In this document: piece by piece, positions 44,137 through 56,449 of the stretch
Position numbering within the stretch: the stretch's first letter is position 1
Layout of the letters: every line of letters begins with the position of its first letter
NCBI GenBank assembly: GCA_022376925.1
Contig: JAIOJX010000002.1
Coordinates: forward strand, 135,914,831 to 135,978,830
Direction: 5' to 3'
Source: Tragulus kanchil
Taxonomy: Eukaryota > Chordata > Mammalia > Artiodactyla > Tragulidae
DNA: 64,000 nt
Program-made: the position numbers and the translations under genes
The notes under the pieces: generated by a model
What the model was told of the DNA's origin: nothing
Seen by the model: only the letters and a program-made list of their open reading frames with translations
Database searches by the model: none

Positions 44137-44462
44137 CAAAGACTCAAAGACGACAGTTCAGGTCATCGACCTATGACCGCTGAACACCTGACAATCTCTA
44201 AGACTATATGGTCACACGTGCTCCATTTAAGCTCCTCTCACCTAAAGGAACCCTCTTGCATGGACGGTGGGAGTGTAAACTGATACAGCCACTATGGAGA
44301 AAAGTACAGAGATTTCTTTACAAACTAGGAATAAAAAAACCACCATAGACCCAGCAATCCCACTACTGGACATATACCCTGAGAAAACTGTAATGGAAAA
44401 AGGCATGTGTACCTCAAAGTTCACTGCAGCACTACTGGATGCTCCACACAGCATGTGGAATC

Positions 44463-44765
44463 TTTTTTTTGGGGTGGGTAGGTGGTTCGGGAGGGAGGGG
44501 GGCAGGCAGGCCACTTCTACTGGTCTTTCATTTATCTATTTTCATCCATCTTTGTTCTTTGGCCCGTGTGGGTCTCCCATCGCGGTGGCCTCTGTTGTCG
44601 CAGAGCACCGGCTCTGGCGCATGCACTCCAGAGCTCCAGCTTGGTAGTTGGACACATCGGTGCAGCCGCTCTGCGGCACGTGGGATCTTCCCAGCCCAGG
44701 GATCAAACCGGCACCCCTTGCACTGCAAGGTGGTGTCCTTACCCACTGGACCACCAGGGAAGCCC
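44463..44765 (-). mobile_element. CHR-variant SINE, antisense (C-rich tail type), nested in L1
   Basis: Reversed tail GGTGGTTCGGGAGGGAGGGG, reversed head GACCACCAGGGAAGCCCC. CACTGCAGCACTA is found on both sides, but about 28 bases separate it from the tail on the left, so the target duplication is not clean. Confidence 0.85.
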
Positions 44766-45555
44766 CACTGCAGCACTATTTACAGTAGCTGGGACATGGA
44801 AGCAGCCTAGGTGTCCACCAACAGAAAAATGGATAAAATATATATATATCAATTAAAAAAATGGAATATGATTTGGCCATACAAAGAACAAACCTGAGTC
44901 AGTTCTAGTGAAGTATAAGAAACCAGAGCTTGTTACACAGAGTGAAGTAAGTCAGAAAGAGAAAAACAAATGTCACATATTAACACACACATATATATGG
45001 AATCTTGAAAACTGGTACTGACGAACCTACTTGTAGGGAAGGAATGGAGACTCAGACAGAGAACAGACTTACAGATGCAGCCGGGGCAGGAGAGGGCGGG
45101 AGGACTTCTGAGAGTCACACTGAAACATACACATTACCGTACGTCACACAGACGAGTGGGATGTTGCTGTATAACGCAGGAGCTCAACCTTCTGCTCTGA
45201 GACAACCCAGGGGACACGAGAGGGTGGGAGGTGAGAGAGAGGCTCAGGAGGGAGGGGAACATAGGCAAATGTATGGCTGATTCATGTGTGGCAGAAACCA
45301 ACACAAAGCTGTAAAGCAATTATCTTCCAATTAAATAAATGTTTTTTTTTAAAACCCTCCTCTCACTATTTCTCACCTTTCTCTTCCAAGTCCTTTCTCA
45401 GCCTAACTGCCTTGCAATTATTTTCTCTATAAAGCTGAACTACAAGTTCAGGATCCCACCCATAAGATCACCTGCTAATCTTATGACTAAGACACAGAAT
45501 AAAGGCTCATCAGACATATTAAAAGGATGAGGTTTAAAAAAAAAAAAAAAGCGGA

Positions 45556-45672
45556 GGGACTTCCCTGGTAGTCCAGTGGCTAAGATTCCATGCTTCCAAT
45601 ACAAGGGGCAAGAGTTCAATCCCTGGTCAGGGAACTACGATCCCACATGCCATGCACTGTGGCCAAAAAAAG
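45556..45672 (+). mobile_element. CHR-type SINE, short form
   Basis: GGGACTTCCCTGGTAGTCCA head and GGGAACTACGATCCCACATG; ends GTGGCCAAAAAAA. Confidence 0.8.
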
Positions 45673-45997
45673 TGGGGAGGGGTGCTGGCTAATTTCCACA
45701 GGGAACCATTCAGATGAGGATATTTGCATTTTAGTAGAATGTAAACATTCCTTATCATGTTTCTGGAATGTCCAATAGGGGTGCAATAACATGCCCTTTA
45801 TACAATACTGTCATAAACAATTACACAGCTAAACATTATTTTGGAGAGTCTAACCAATTCCATAAGGAAAGAAAAAGAAATCATTAAAATAATACTAAAA
45901 GAAGAAATAGCACAGATAATATACACAGAGAAAAGTCAAGATTATCAATTGTAAAGAAGTTGTAAAGTAAACAAACATCATTATGATCTGTGTTTAC
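45673..45997. other. Single-copy intron sequence
   Basis: AT-rich, nothing recognised. Confidence 0.4.
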
Positions 45998-46172
45998 CGG
46001 GCTTCCCTGGTGGCTCAGACAGTAAAGAATCTGTGAAGGACCTGGCTTCGATCCCTGGGTTGAGAAGATCCCCCAGAGAAGGGAAAGGCTGCCCACTCCA
46101 GTATTCTTGCCTGGAGAATTCCATGGCTCGTCCATGGGTTGCAAAGGGTTGGACACAACTGAGCAACTTAGG
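45998..46172 (+). mobile_element. Bov-tA SINE with internal deletions
   Basis: Complete ends but lacks part of the anticodon-arm region (AATCTGTGAAGGACC) and part of the body near CATGGCTCGTCCATGG. Confidence 0.85.
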
Positions 46173-47092
46173 CCCTATTCTCAACAAGAACTGCAGCGAA
46201 ATATTCACAAAGCACATAAAAGCTGTAAAAGCATCTATACAGAGATGCGCTGTGCTCACACTGTAAAGACATCGCTTCTCCCCAGGCCTAGTTCACAGGT
46301 TTCCTAGACCATCACTCCTGGGTTTTAGTTATTTCTGTATCCTCAGGACCTTGCCCATAGCAGGCATCCAATAGAGAAGAACTGGATTGAGGGAGCTCCA
46401 AAGCAATCACACTCCTAAATGAATTTTTCCAGGAACTAGAAAAGTGATACCAGAATCCACTGTTAGACAGAAGCAGGAAAGAATAACTGAAAAAGACAAG
46501 ATGAAGGAAACCAGGTGTACCAGATTCAAAACATGCTACAGGCCAACAGGGAGGAAAACAGTGAGGTACTGGTCCATACAAACATAGAGGCACACGAAAG
46601 CCACATGTCAATGGAAGAGAAAGCCCAACCAAAAAAAAAGCAGACATAAGAATGATATGTTAAAAAAAAGAGAGAAGCATCATAAAACCCCGGAAAAGCG
46701 AAGTATCATGGTGCTACCTGTTTGTGTAAATAGCATCTCACAGGACATCTCTTTCCTTTCACGTCAAATGTCATGTTGTTAAATGTGTTCTCAAGTCAGT
46801 CTGCAGGGCCCTTGTCTTAGCTCTGGCCGCCACCACCTCTCAGCCTGTTCCATGGCCTCCTAGCGAGTCTCCTTTCAGAACCTTCTCCTCTTTCCCTTCC
46901 TCCACCTACTGCCAGAGTTGTCTTCCTAAAGCACCCACTTGATTTTCTCAACCTTCTGCACGTAAGGCCTCCCCAGATCCATTGTAAAGGTCCTCAACTA
47001 TGATCCCCACCCCCCAAAGCTGGAACAGAAGTCTTTCTAATGATGGTTTTCCACAGTGGAGAACAAAGGCCAATCAATGCGGCCTGACTTCA
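46173..47092. other. Intron sequence with a possible old L2-like relic
   Basis: 46800-46980 (CTCTGGCCGCCACCACCTCTC ... TAAAGCACCCACTTGATTTTC) resembles an old antisense LINE relic of L2 type. The rest is unremarkable. Confidence 0.35.
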
Positions 47093-47106
47093 AAAACGTG
47101 GGTGCT

Positions 47107-47381
47107 GGGCTTCCCTGGTGGTCCAGTGGGTAAAGGGTCCACTTTGCAGTGCAAGGGGCACCAGTTCAATCCCTGACCCGGGAAGATCCCATGGAGCGAC
47201 TGGGCCAATGTGTCCAGTTACAAGCCAGTGCTCTGGAGCACATATGCTCAGAGCCAGTGCTCTGCAGTGGGAGAGGCCACTGCGATGGGAGGCCCACACA
47301 GGCCAATGAATAAAAAGATTGATGAAAATAAATACAGATAAAGGGGAGGTATGATGGGGAAAAAGAAAAAAATAAATAAAC
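47107..47381 (+). mobile_element. CHR-variant SINE (GGAGGTATGATGGGG tail type)
   Basis: Target duplication AAACGTGGGTGCT (47094) / AAACGCGGGTGCT (47382). The 3' tail differs from the other types and is shared with 51164-51435. Confidence 0.88.
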
Positions 47382-47703
47382 AAACGCGGGTGCTCATGGT
47401 CATGGGTGATCACGTATCTGAGCCCTGCCATCTTGCGGCTGTCTGGGGATTATTATTAATCCTATCATGTCCAGAAATGCAAAAGCCGTGAGAGTACTGA
47501 AAAGCTTATAAGAGGGGATGACCAAGTACAGGGGAAAGTACTGAATCTAAAGGCTGCAGTGCTGGAAATGAAGTCCCGATAGACTTTCCATGTACAGCAA
47601 GACTGTCTATTTGGGGAGATGATGGTCATCCATTTACACAAGGCAAAGAAAACTGAATGTACTGATTTGAAGGCTTCTTAAAGCTTCAAAGAACCCATTT
47701 ACC

Positions 47704-47962
47704 AGGACTTCCCTGGTGGTCTAGTGGCTAAGAAGCTGCCTGCTAATGCAGGGGACACAGGTTCGATCCCTGCTTGAGGAAGATCCCACATGCCTCGAGG
47801 CAACTAAGCCCCTGCGCCACAACTACCGAAGACTGTGTGCCCCTAGAGCCTGCGCTCTGCAACAGCAGACCCCACGGCAATAAGAAGCCCATGCACCCAA
47901 TCTAGAGAGAGCCCAGGCAGCCATGAAGGCCCACCACAGCCAAAAATAAGTAAATAAACAAG
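47704..47962 (+). mobile_element. CHR SINE (standard)
   Basis: AGGACTTCCCTGGTGGTCTA head to AGCCAAAAATAAGTAAATAA tail. Confidence 0.87.
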
Positions 47963-48445
47963 TCATAGGTCCAAAAAAAGTTTTTTTTTACTTCTCCTAC
48001 TGGATGGAAACGCATCCAGGGATTATGAATTTAAATACCAGTCATTCCAGACTCGAGAACATGTAGAGCTACACACCAGCTTTCATTAGCTAATTTGAAA
48101 CTAAGAGCTGGATAGAGTTCTACCACTGTTACAAGTCTTTTTAATTGTGTTCTTTCAATGTGTAGACCCAAAATATATTAAGTACAGGACATATTTTCCA
48201 GGGTTTTAGGTTTCTGCTATGAATTTTTCTCCCCTCTTGGAATTCTTAATCGCCTGTCATCCCCAGCTGCCTGTTACCAAGACAGCAAAAGTATCATTTA
48301 TCAGAGAAGCCTTCACTGTGCCCCGGCACATTCCAAGAGACCCCATGCCTGAGACTCTGCTCCATCTACCCCTCAGCACCCACTGTAGTTAGTGAAGTAG
48401 AAATACTCCAGTGTACTTCCACAGGGTACAGCTGGGCATTGGTTC
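47963..48445. other. Single-copy intron sequence
   Basis: Possibly a small old LINE relic at 48290-48390; otherwise nothing recognised. Confidence 0.35.
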
Positions 48446-49320
48446 AAGTGGCTGCTCCAGCCCAAGCATCTGGGAGCATCCAATGACCACATGAAACTCA
48501 AGCTGGTAGGTGTGTCAGTGTTCATGCTGACACGTGACAGGGAGCTGCGAGCTGCATACAAGGATTCCTGTGCAGGTCTGAATGTGCGTATTTTTAAATA
48601 TTTAGATTTATTTCAGTACTTGTTTACTTAGTCTACAATTTATGCTTTAAACTCGAGGCATAAACTCAGTTAACATGGAAGAACACTGAGAAACTATAGA
48701 AGAAATGCTAATGAAACATTAAAGGAGAGATCAAATTGACTACTAGACTAGACTACTGATAAGGAAGACACCTAAAAAAGAACCGAGGGAAAGGAGAGGA
48801 AAAGAAGCATCTCAGGACTCATTAAGAGGAAGTGGCCTATGCAAATAATCAATAATCTGTGAAATATCAGACCCAGGAAACCAGTCTCACAACCTGAAGG
48901 TCTGAGATGAAATGAGTATTGTTTTCATATCATTTGCTACAAATAGGCTCTACCTATTCAAAGGCAACTTCTTACGTACATCACGGTGAAATTTTCAACA
49001 AAATCTGCTTTATCTTCTGAAACTTATATCAAACCTGCACCCAGCCATAAACACGCTCTCTCAAGTCTCCACCACCGCTTCCATTAAGTAATGTATCTGA
49101 GAACAAGAATATCGACTTGTTTACATTGAAAGATATGAATAAATCAAGATAAGGCATTAATATTTCCTTACAAACACCTAAAATCTACTAGAATAGGTAC
49201 ATTTGGCTATATCTGAATTATCTCTTCGTAAGTGTGTCTTCCCACTCAAGTTCCGAGGTGTCGGTCATATTTTCAACCCCACCCCAAGCATTTAACAGGT
49301 TCTCAATACACATTGGATAT

Positions 49321-49540
49321 TCCCAGGTGTCGCAATAATAAAGAATCCATGTGCCAATGCAGGAGACGTGGAAGACAAGAGTTCGATCCTTGGGTCAGGA
49401 AGATCCCCTGGATGAGCACACAGCAACCCACTCCAGTATTCCTGCCTGGAGAATCCCATGGACACAGGAGCCTGGTGGGCTACCGTCCATAGGGTTGCAA
49501 AGAGTCAAACACAATTGAAGCAACTTGGCATGCACGCTGG
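49321..49540 (+). mobile_element. Bov-tA SINE
   Basis: TATTCCCAGGTGTCGCAATA head, diverged; body GGAGAATCCCATGGACACAG. Copy at 50474-50693. Confidence 0.85.
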
Positions 49541-50473
49541 TTGAGTTGAAATGAAAAACAATGAAATTGACAACTGAACATTAATTCCAGGGCATTTTAA
49601 GTGGCTGCTCCAGCCCAAGCATCTGGGAGCATCCAATGACCACATGAAACTCAAGCTGGTAGGTGTGTCAGTGTTCATGCTGACACGTGACAGGGAGCTG
49701 CGAGCTGCATACAAGGATTCCTGTGCAGGTCTGAATGTGCGTATTTTTAAATATTTAGATTTATTTCAGTACTTGTTTACTTAGTCTACAATTTATGCTT
49801 TAAACTCGAGGCATAAACTCAGTTAACATGGAAGAACACTGAGAAACTATAGAAGAAATGCTAATGAAACATTAAAGGAGAGATCAAATTGACTACTAGA
49901 CTAGACTACTGATAAGGAAGACACCTAAAAAAGAACCGAGGGAAAGGAGAGGAAAAGAAGCATCTCAGGACTCATTAAGAGGAAGTGGCCTATGCAAATA
50001 ATCAATAATCTGTGAAATATCAGACCCAGGAAACCAGTCTCACAACCTGAAGGTCTGAGATGAAATGAGTATTGTTTTCATATCATTTGCTACAAATAGG
50101 CTCTACCTATTCAAAGGCAACTTCTTACGTACATCACGGTGAAATTTTCAACAAAATCTGCTTTATCTTCTGAAACTTATATCAAACCTGCACCCAGCCA
50201 TAAACACGCTCTCTCAAGTCTCCACCACCGCTTCCATTAAGTAATGTATCTGAGAACAAGAATATCGACTTGTTTACATTGAAAGATATGAATAAATCAA
50301 GATAAGGCATTAATATTTCCTTACAAACACCTAAAATCTACTAGAATAGGTACATTTGGCTATATCTGAATTATCTCTTCGTAAGTGTGTCTTCCCACTC
50401 AAGTTCCGAGGTGTCGGTCATATTTTCAACCCCACCCCAAGCATTTAACAGGTTCTCAATACACATTGGATAT

Positions 50474-50693
50474 TCCCAGGTGTCGCAATAATAAAGAATC
50501 CATGTGCCAATGCAGGAGACGTGGAAGACAAGAGTTCGATCCTTGGGTCAGGAAGATCCCCTGGATGAGCACACAGCAACCCACTCCAGTATTCCTGCCT
50601 GGAGAATCCCATGGACACAGGAGCCTGGTGGGCTACCGTCCATAGGGTTGCAAAGAGTCAAACACAATTGAAGCAACTTGGCATGCACGCTGG
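50474..50693 (+). mobile_element. Bov-tA SINE, duplicate of 49321-49540
   Basis: Copy in duplication N. Confidence 0.85.
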
Positions 50694-50875
50694 TTGAGTT
50701 GAAATGGTAACAGAACAATGAAATTGACAACTGAACATTAATTCCATGGCAATTAAATAAACAAATGACATACAGAAAACCTGAATATATAAGAAAACAC
50801 GAACACAGTGACAACGATCATTTCTACCTTAATGGAAAAAATTAAAATAAGTAGAGAATTGAAAAAAGACAACAT

Positions 50876-51163
50876 CTGGACTCTCCTAGTGGTCCAGTGG
50901 TTAGAAGTCCATCTGCCAGTGCAGTGGACAAGGGTTTGATCCCTGGTCAGGGAAGATTCCACATGCCGAGGAGCAACTAAGTCCATGAACCACAACTACT
51001 GATGCCCATGCACCTAGAGCCTGTGCTCTGCGATAAGAGAAGCCACCACAATGAGAAGCCTATGCACCTCAACAAAGAGCAGCCCACTTGCCACAACTAG
51101 AGAAAGCCTGGGCACAGAAACAAAGACCTAAGGCAATCAAAAATTAATTAATTTAAAAAAAAG
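50876..51163 (+). mobile_element. CHR SINE (standard)
   Basis: GGTCCAGTGGTTAGAAGTCC head, GCCACAACTAGAGAAAGCC body, A-rich tail into which the next SINE has inserted. Confidence 0.85.
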
Positions 51164-51435
51164 GGGGATTCCCTGGTGGTCCGGTGGTTAAGAGTCTGCC
51201 TTGCAGTGCAAGGGGCACCGGTTCAATCCCTGGCCGGGGGAGATCCCATGTGCCGCAGAGCAGCCGGACCCCTATGTCCAATAAGGAGCCAGCGCTCTGG
51301 AGTGCATGTGCCCAGAGTCGGTGCTCTGCAACGAGAAGGGCCACTGCAATGGGAAGCCCATACAGGTCAAAGAATAAAAAAGACGGATGAAAATAAATCC
51401 AAATTAAAAAAGAAAAGGAGGCATGATAGGGAATA
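51164..51435 (+). mobile_element. CHR-variant SINE (GGAGGCATGATAGGG tail type)
   Basis: Abuts the A tail of the previous SINE. Right part recurs at 52404-52548 with edge-clustered substitutions (duplication O). Confidence 0.85.
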
Positions 51436-51565
51436 AAAAAAATGTCTCCGGCTACTAGGGTGCCTTGCATGGAGATGTGCATTGCCGGGGGACATACTTG
51501 CAGTAAATGTACTGCAAATGAAATGATAGTGTTGTCAGATTGGGAGGCAATTTGCAATATGCGCA

Positions 51566-51768
51566 TGCCTGCTCAGTCCTCCTCAGACTCTTTGCAACCC
51601 CATGGAGTGCAGCCCACCAGGCTCCTCTGTCCATGGGATTTCACAGGCAAGAGCACTGGAGGAGGTGGCCATTTCCTCCTCTAGGGAGGACCTTCCCGAT
51701 GCAAGGATCAAACCTGTATCTCCTGCTTGGCAGGTGAATTCTTTGCCACTGAACCAACAGGGAAGCCC
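51566..51768 (-). mobile_element. Bov-tA SINE, antisense
   Basis: TGCTCAGTCCTCCTCAGACT to AACCAACAGGGAAGCCCC. Copy at 52679-52881. Confidence 0.87.
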
Positions 51769-52127
51769 CAATTTGCAATACAAAGATTGTAATTTCCTAC
51801 AAAGGTGACAGATTCTGAACTCCAGAGAATTCAGCAGGAAAAAAAATGAAATGCAGAGGGGCGTGGCTATGATCATTACAACCGTGACAGGCCATGTCAC
51901 AAGTAAGGGGAGAACGAGGCGTTCCTCCAGAGGGAAAACGACCGGCTCAAGCCAGCCAAGGCAGCTGGGAGACAACCGTGGGTCCAGGTGAAAAAAAATG
52001 AAAGCCTGAACTAAGGTCACTGGAAGAATGGCCATCGAGGGGCAGAGACCACGTTCAGGGGCCAGAACTGCCAGATGGTGGGGACGGCCTGGATACGAAG
52101 AAGTGTGTGTAGGGGGACCTGACAGGT

Positions 52128-52325
52128 GACATTCCACACACTGGGGCAAAGGTCAGCAAACTCTTCCAAAAAGGGACAGACGGTTAATAGCAGAGGCTCT
52201 GTGAGCCACGCTACCGATAAAACTACTTGGTTCGGCTGCATCGAGACACGGCTATGTTCCAATTAACCTGCTTTTTTGAACAAAGCAGGTGGAGGGCAGG
52301 ATTTGGCCTCTAGGCCAAAGTGTGC
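52128..52325 (+). repeat. Old DNA-transposon relic of the GCAAACT...GGCC family
   Basis: AAAGGTCAGCAAACTCTTCC and GCAGGATTTGGCCTCTAGGCC mark the two ends. Copy at 53238-53437. Confidence 0.45.
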
Positions 52326-52678
52326 CGACCCGGAAACTAGGCAATCCAAGGAAAGGAGATCAACTTGAGGATGAAGTCATTGAGTTCAACGGGGTTAGCA
52401 GACAGCGCACTGGAGTGCATGGGCCCAGGGTCGGTGCTGTGCAAAGAGAAGGGCCACTGCAATGGGAAGCCCATAGAGGTCAAAGAATAAAAAAGACGGA
52501 TGAAAATAAATCCAAATTAAAAAAGAAAAGGAGGCATGATAGGGAATAAAAAAAATGTCTCCGGCTACTAGGGTGCCTTGCATGGAGATGTGCATTGCCG
52601 GGGGACATACTTGCAGTAAATGTACTGCAAATGAAATGATAGTGTTGTCAGATTGGGAGGCAATTTGCAATATGCGCA

Positions 52679-52881
52679 TGCCTGCTCAGTCCTCCTCAGA
52701 CTCTTTGCAACCCCATGGAGTGCAGCCCACCAGGCTCCTCTGTCCATGGGATTTCACAGGCAAGAGCACTGGAGGAGGTGGCCATTTCCTCCTCTAGGGA
52801 GGACCTTCCCGATGCAAGGATCAAACCTGTATCTCCTGCTTGGCAGGTGAATTCTTTGCCACTGAACCAACAGGGAAGCCC
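52679..52881 (-). mobile_element. Bov-tA SINE, duplicate of 51566-51768
   Basis: Copy in duplication O. Confidence 0.87.
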
Positions 52882-53759
52882 CAATTTGCAATACAAAGAT
52901 TGTAATTTCCTACAAAGGTGACAGATTCTGAACTCCAGAGAATTCAGCAGGAAAAAAAATGAAATGCAGAGGGGCGTGGCTATGATCATTACAACCGTGA
53001 CAGGCCATGTCACAAGTAAGGGGAGAACGAGGCGTTCCTCCAGAGGGAAAACGACCGGCTCAAGCCAGCCAAGGCAGCTGGGAGACAACCGTGGGTCCAG
53101 GTGAAAAATGAAAGCCTGAACTAAGGTCACTGGAAGAATGGCCATCGAGGGGCAGAGACCACGTTCAGGGGCCAGAACTGCCAGATGGTGGGGACGGCCT
53201 GGATACGAAGAAGTGTGTGTAGGGGGACCTGACAGGTGACATTCCACACACTGGGGCAAAGGTCAGCAAACTCTTCCAAAAAGGGACAGACGGTTAATAG
53301 CAGAGGCTCTGTGAGCCACGCTACCGATAAAACTACTTGGTTCGGCTGCATCGAGACACGGCTATGTTCCAATTAACCTGCTTTTTTGAACAAAGCAGGT
53401 GGAGGGCAGGATTTGGCCTCTAGGCCAAAGTGTGCCGACCCGGAAACTAGGCAATCCAAGGAAAGGAGATCAACTTGAGGATGAAGTCATTGAGTTCAAC
53501 GTTAGCAGGACATTTAAGTGGAGATGTTCAGTCTAGGGACCCAGAGATGCCAGGGGCAGACACGTAACACTGAGAGTCGTCAGTCGTGTGGTGGCAGTAA
53601 CGCGGCCAAGGTCACCCGGGGAAATGGCTGCAGAAGAGAGGATGCGAAGGACATTCCCTGTCCCAGGACACGGCAGGTGGGCAACGTCACTCTGGGTCAC
53701 TACAGCCCTGGAAAGGTAGAGGCATTATAACCTGCCCTCCCTTAACGCCCTTGCCTTAA

Positions 53760-53944
53760 AGTGCAAGTTGCTCAGTTGTGTCCGACTCTGCAACCCCATG
53801 GGTGAGCCATGGAATTCTCCAGGCAAGAACACTGGAGTGGGTTGCTATTCCCTTCTCCAGGGGATCTTCCCAACCCAGGAATCGAACCAGGGTCTTCTGC
53901 ATTGCAGGCGGATTCTTTATCAGTTGAGCTACCAGGGAAGCCCT
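53760..53944 (-). mobile_element. Bov-tA SINE, antisense, internally shortened
   Basis: Lacks the CCGCCAGGCTCCTCTG segment (CCCATGGGTGAGCCATGG). Confidence 0.87.
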
Positions 53945-54496
53945 AGGGTTTTCGTCCCCTTTTTCAAGATGAATGACTTTAAAGTTTCAAAATCATAAAG
54001 GAAAAAGAAAACTTCCCACTGGCTGGAAGCTAAGGTAGTTGTAAAATAAAATGTCTATCAACTTCTGAATATTTCATTTTTTATTATGAATTTTACGCTC
54101 AGAGCACCTATAACACATGTGTTAAGGATAATGAGTCACAACAGAACAACTGTTTGGTCCCCATCTTTAGCAGCAGTGAGTAAGTTCATTACCAAGACAC
54201 CACTGCCCGGCTTTCCTACCAGAAGAATCAATCTCTACACCAGAGGTCAAAGCAGGTAGCCCAAGATCAGATAAAGCTTGTAAAGATATATTTACTTTCG
54301 CCTATACAGCATTTTTTCCTTTTTCTTTTGAGTTGCTAACATTTAAACACCAAGAAATCAGCATCTTGGAATATAAACTTCATTAAAAATAGGGAGCTGT
54401 GACTACAGTGTACATGCATTTCACCACTGCAACAAATGTCGGAGCTGAGAGCAAATGTCTCCTTTATTTTTAAAAAATCTTTTTTAAGATTTCTCT
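53945..54496. other. Single-copy intron sequence
   Basis: AT-rich, nothing recognised. Confidence 0.4.
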
Positions 54497-54664
54497 CTTT
54501 TTTTTTAAAAATTTTGGTTGCCAGCTCAAGGGCTCTCTAGTTGTGGTGTGGCGTGAGCTGAGCTGTCCTGTGGCATGCGGGATCTTAATTTCCCAAGTAG
54601 GGATAGAACCCACATCCCCTGCACTGGAAGGGAGATTCTTAACTACTAAACCACTAGGGAAGTC
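54497..54664 (-). mobile_element. CHR-type SINE, antisense
   Basis: GGCATGCGGGATCTTAATTT to TAAACCACTAGGGAAGTC. Confidence 0.75.
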
Positions 54665-54739
54665 TTTTTTTTGGATGTACACCATTTTTAAAGTCTTTAT
54701 TGAATCTGTCACAATATTGCTTCAGTTTCATGTTTCAGT

Positions 54740-54841
54740 TTTTTAAATGCCAGGCATGTGGGATCTTGACCAGGGATCAAACCCACACCCCCAGCATTAG
54801 AAGGTAAAGTCTTCACCACCAGACTGCTAGGAAAGTCCCGA
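54740..54841 (-). mobile_element. CHR-type SINE head, antisense
   Basis: GGCATGTGGGATCTTGACCA to GACTGCTAGGAAAGTCCC. Confidence 0.7.
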
Positions 54842-55049
54842 CTGTCCCCTTTAACTAAGCATGCCTCACTAGTTCCCCACAGGCCTCCGTGCCCTATGCC
54901 TTACACCTGTCTCCTGCTTCACTTATTAATTTTGCCTGCCCTGACATTTGAGTGTGACCCCCCAAAAATTGTGGTTTCCAACTTTTCAGAAAATGGGAAA
55001 CATTATGTAGACCACAATTTCAGACTTTCTCACCAGGAACGTTACAGGT

Positions 55050-55357
55050 CCACAATCCCTTATCCGTCACTTTAAAAAAAAAAATTTTTTTTTTTTGTAA
55101 CTCGTTTGGCAACATAACTTGACCTCAGTTAACATGAAGCTATTAATCTTAAGGACTGCATTTAGTGTGAAACACATTCATATATTTTGCTATAGAAATA
55201 TTAACATGTGTGATTAGAGGCTGCTGCCTCAGACCCTACTGGAGATTTTATATTCAATACAACAGCATATGGGCACTTCACTTCTCTTTAAACTCTGAAA
55301 AATGCTGAATTCGGAAACTCATCTGATCCCAGAGGTCTTAGATAAAGGACTGTGGGC
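55050..55357. repeat. Old DNA transposon with terminal inverted repeats
   Basis: Left end CCACAATCCCTTATCC and right end AGATAAAGGACTGTGGG are inverted matches with few changes. Length about 308. Copy at 56150-56449. Confidence 0.55.
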
Positions 55358-55953
55358 CTATTACACTTTGACTATCTATATTTAAGAACACATACACACA
55401 AAGAAGATCGGAGTGTAGTATTTTTTAAGTCGGTTTCTACTTGTTAATTACAATGGCATTTATCTTATGTGAGAAACAGAAATAGAATGACCTATGCAAA
55501 ACCCCCCACAGTCTGAGAAGACGACACAGTGCACCTGCTGACTCTAGAGTCCTGTGCCAGAGGGTGAGACGCTACTCTAGCCCCTAGTGGGTCCGCCGTG
55601 TGCACACGGGGCATCACCGGCACAAAGGCAATCCCATCTTAGAATATCACGGCCTGCACAAACGCTATATGATATGTGGAAATGATGCTATATAACCACA
55701 TCCTTTTGGTTTTCTTTTTTTCACCTCTCAAGTGAACAGTGGGTTTTCACTCACCTATAAATACTTGGTTTGCTATTCTAGGATTTCGCAATATGTAAAG
55801 TACATCACAAGGGCACAGAAGATCAGATTCACAAGAAGCTGCAAAGACACCAGATTCCTTTCCACCCCTGCTCTAAGCAGAGGCTGGATGGAATCCACTT
55901 GCATTGGAGTAGAGCACAGCTGCCTCCCCATCTCAGAAACAGTGTTCAGAGGA

Positions 55954-56019
55954 AGCTCCCTCGGTGGTAAGAATCTGCCTGCCGTGCAAGAGACCCAGGT
56001 TCGATCGGTGGGTCGGGTG
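55954..56019 (+). mobile_element. Bov-tA SINE, cut off at junction P
   Basis: Only the tRNA-like head remains (GAAGCTCCCTCGGTGGTAAG...). The full element is at 57048-57240. Confidence 0.85.
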
Positions 56020-56149
56020 GGGTCAAGAATCCTCTTTTGCCTGCCTGACAGATGTGACCCCCAAAAATTGTGGTTTCCAACTTTTCAGAAAATGGGAAAC
56101 ATTATGTAGACCACAATTTCAGACTTTCTCACCAGGAACGTTACAGGTC

Positions 56150-56449
56150 CACAATCCCTTATCCGTCATTTTAAAAAAAAAAATTTTTTTGTAACTCGTT
56201 GGCAACATAACTTGACCTCAGTTAACATGAAGCTATTAATCTTAAGGACTGCATTTAGTGTGAAACACATTCATATATTTTGCTATAGAAATATTAACAT
56301 GTGTGATTAGAGGCTGCTGCCTCAGACCCTACTGGAGATTTTATATTCAATACAACAGCATATGGGCACTTCACTTCTCTTTAAACTCTGAAAAATGCTG
56401 AATTCGGAAACTCATCTGATCCCAGAGGTCTTAGATAAAGGACTGTGGG
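56150..56449. repeat. Old TIR DNA transposon, duplicate of 55050-55357
   Basis: Copy in duplication P with a shorter A/T run. Confidence 0.55.

Larger units (their letters stand above)
42248..44428. repeat. Tandem duplication M, period 1096
   Basis: Copy 1 42248-43320, copy 2 43344-44428, with 23 T-rich filler bases between. Copy 1 lacks about 11 bases (around 43310) and has substitutions in its last 90 bases. Confidence 0.95.
43165..45345 (+). mobile_element. L1 3' end of cattle L1 type, split by a SINE
   Basis: The copy completing the element is 44260-45345: CCCAGCAATCCCACTACTGG, CACTGCAGCACTATTTACAG, TAAGTCAGAAAGAGAAAAAC, CACTGAAACATACACATTAC and GCAATTATCTTCCAATTAAA in order, ending in T/A runs. 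43165-43320 is the duplicate of its beginning. The CHR-variant SINE at 44463-44765 interrupts it. Only 3' UTR, non-coding. Confidence 0.8.
48446..50757. repeat. Tandem duplication N, period 1153
   Basis: Copy 1 48446-49596, copy 2 49599-50757. Indels occur only in the last 60 bases of copy 1. Confidence 0.95.
51291..53508. repeat. Tandem duplication O, period 1113
   Basis: Copy 1 51291-52397, copy 2 52404-53508. Six substitutions lie in the first 80 bases of copy 2, then almost none for a kilobase apart from an A-run change near 51990/53106. Confidence 0.95.

Noticed and set aside
36449..44428. Satellite DNA or a tandem gene array
   Set aside because: Each unit differs in content from the next; there is no single repeating unit, only successive pairwise doublings.
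51583..52149. A 188-codon minus-strand frame, repeated at 52696-53259
   Set aside because: Starts in an old DNA-transposon relic and ends in a Bov-tA; no recognisable product.
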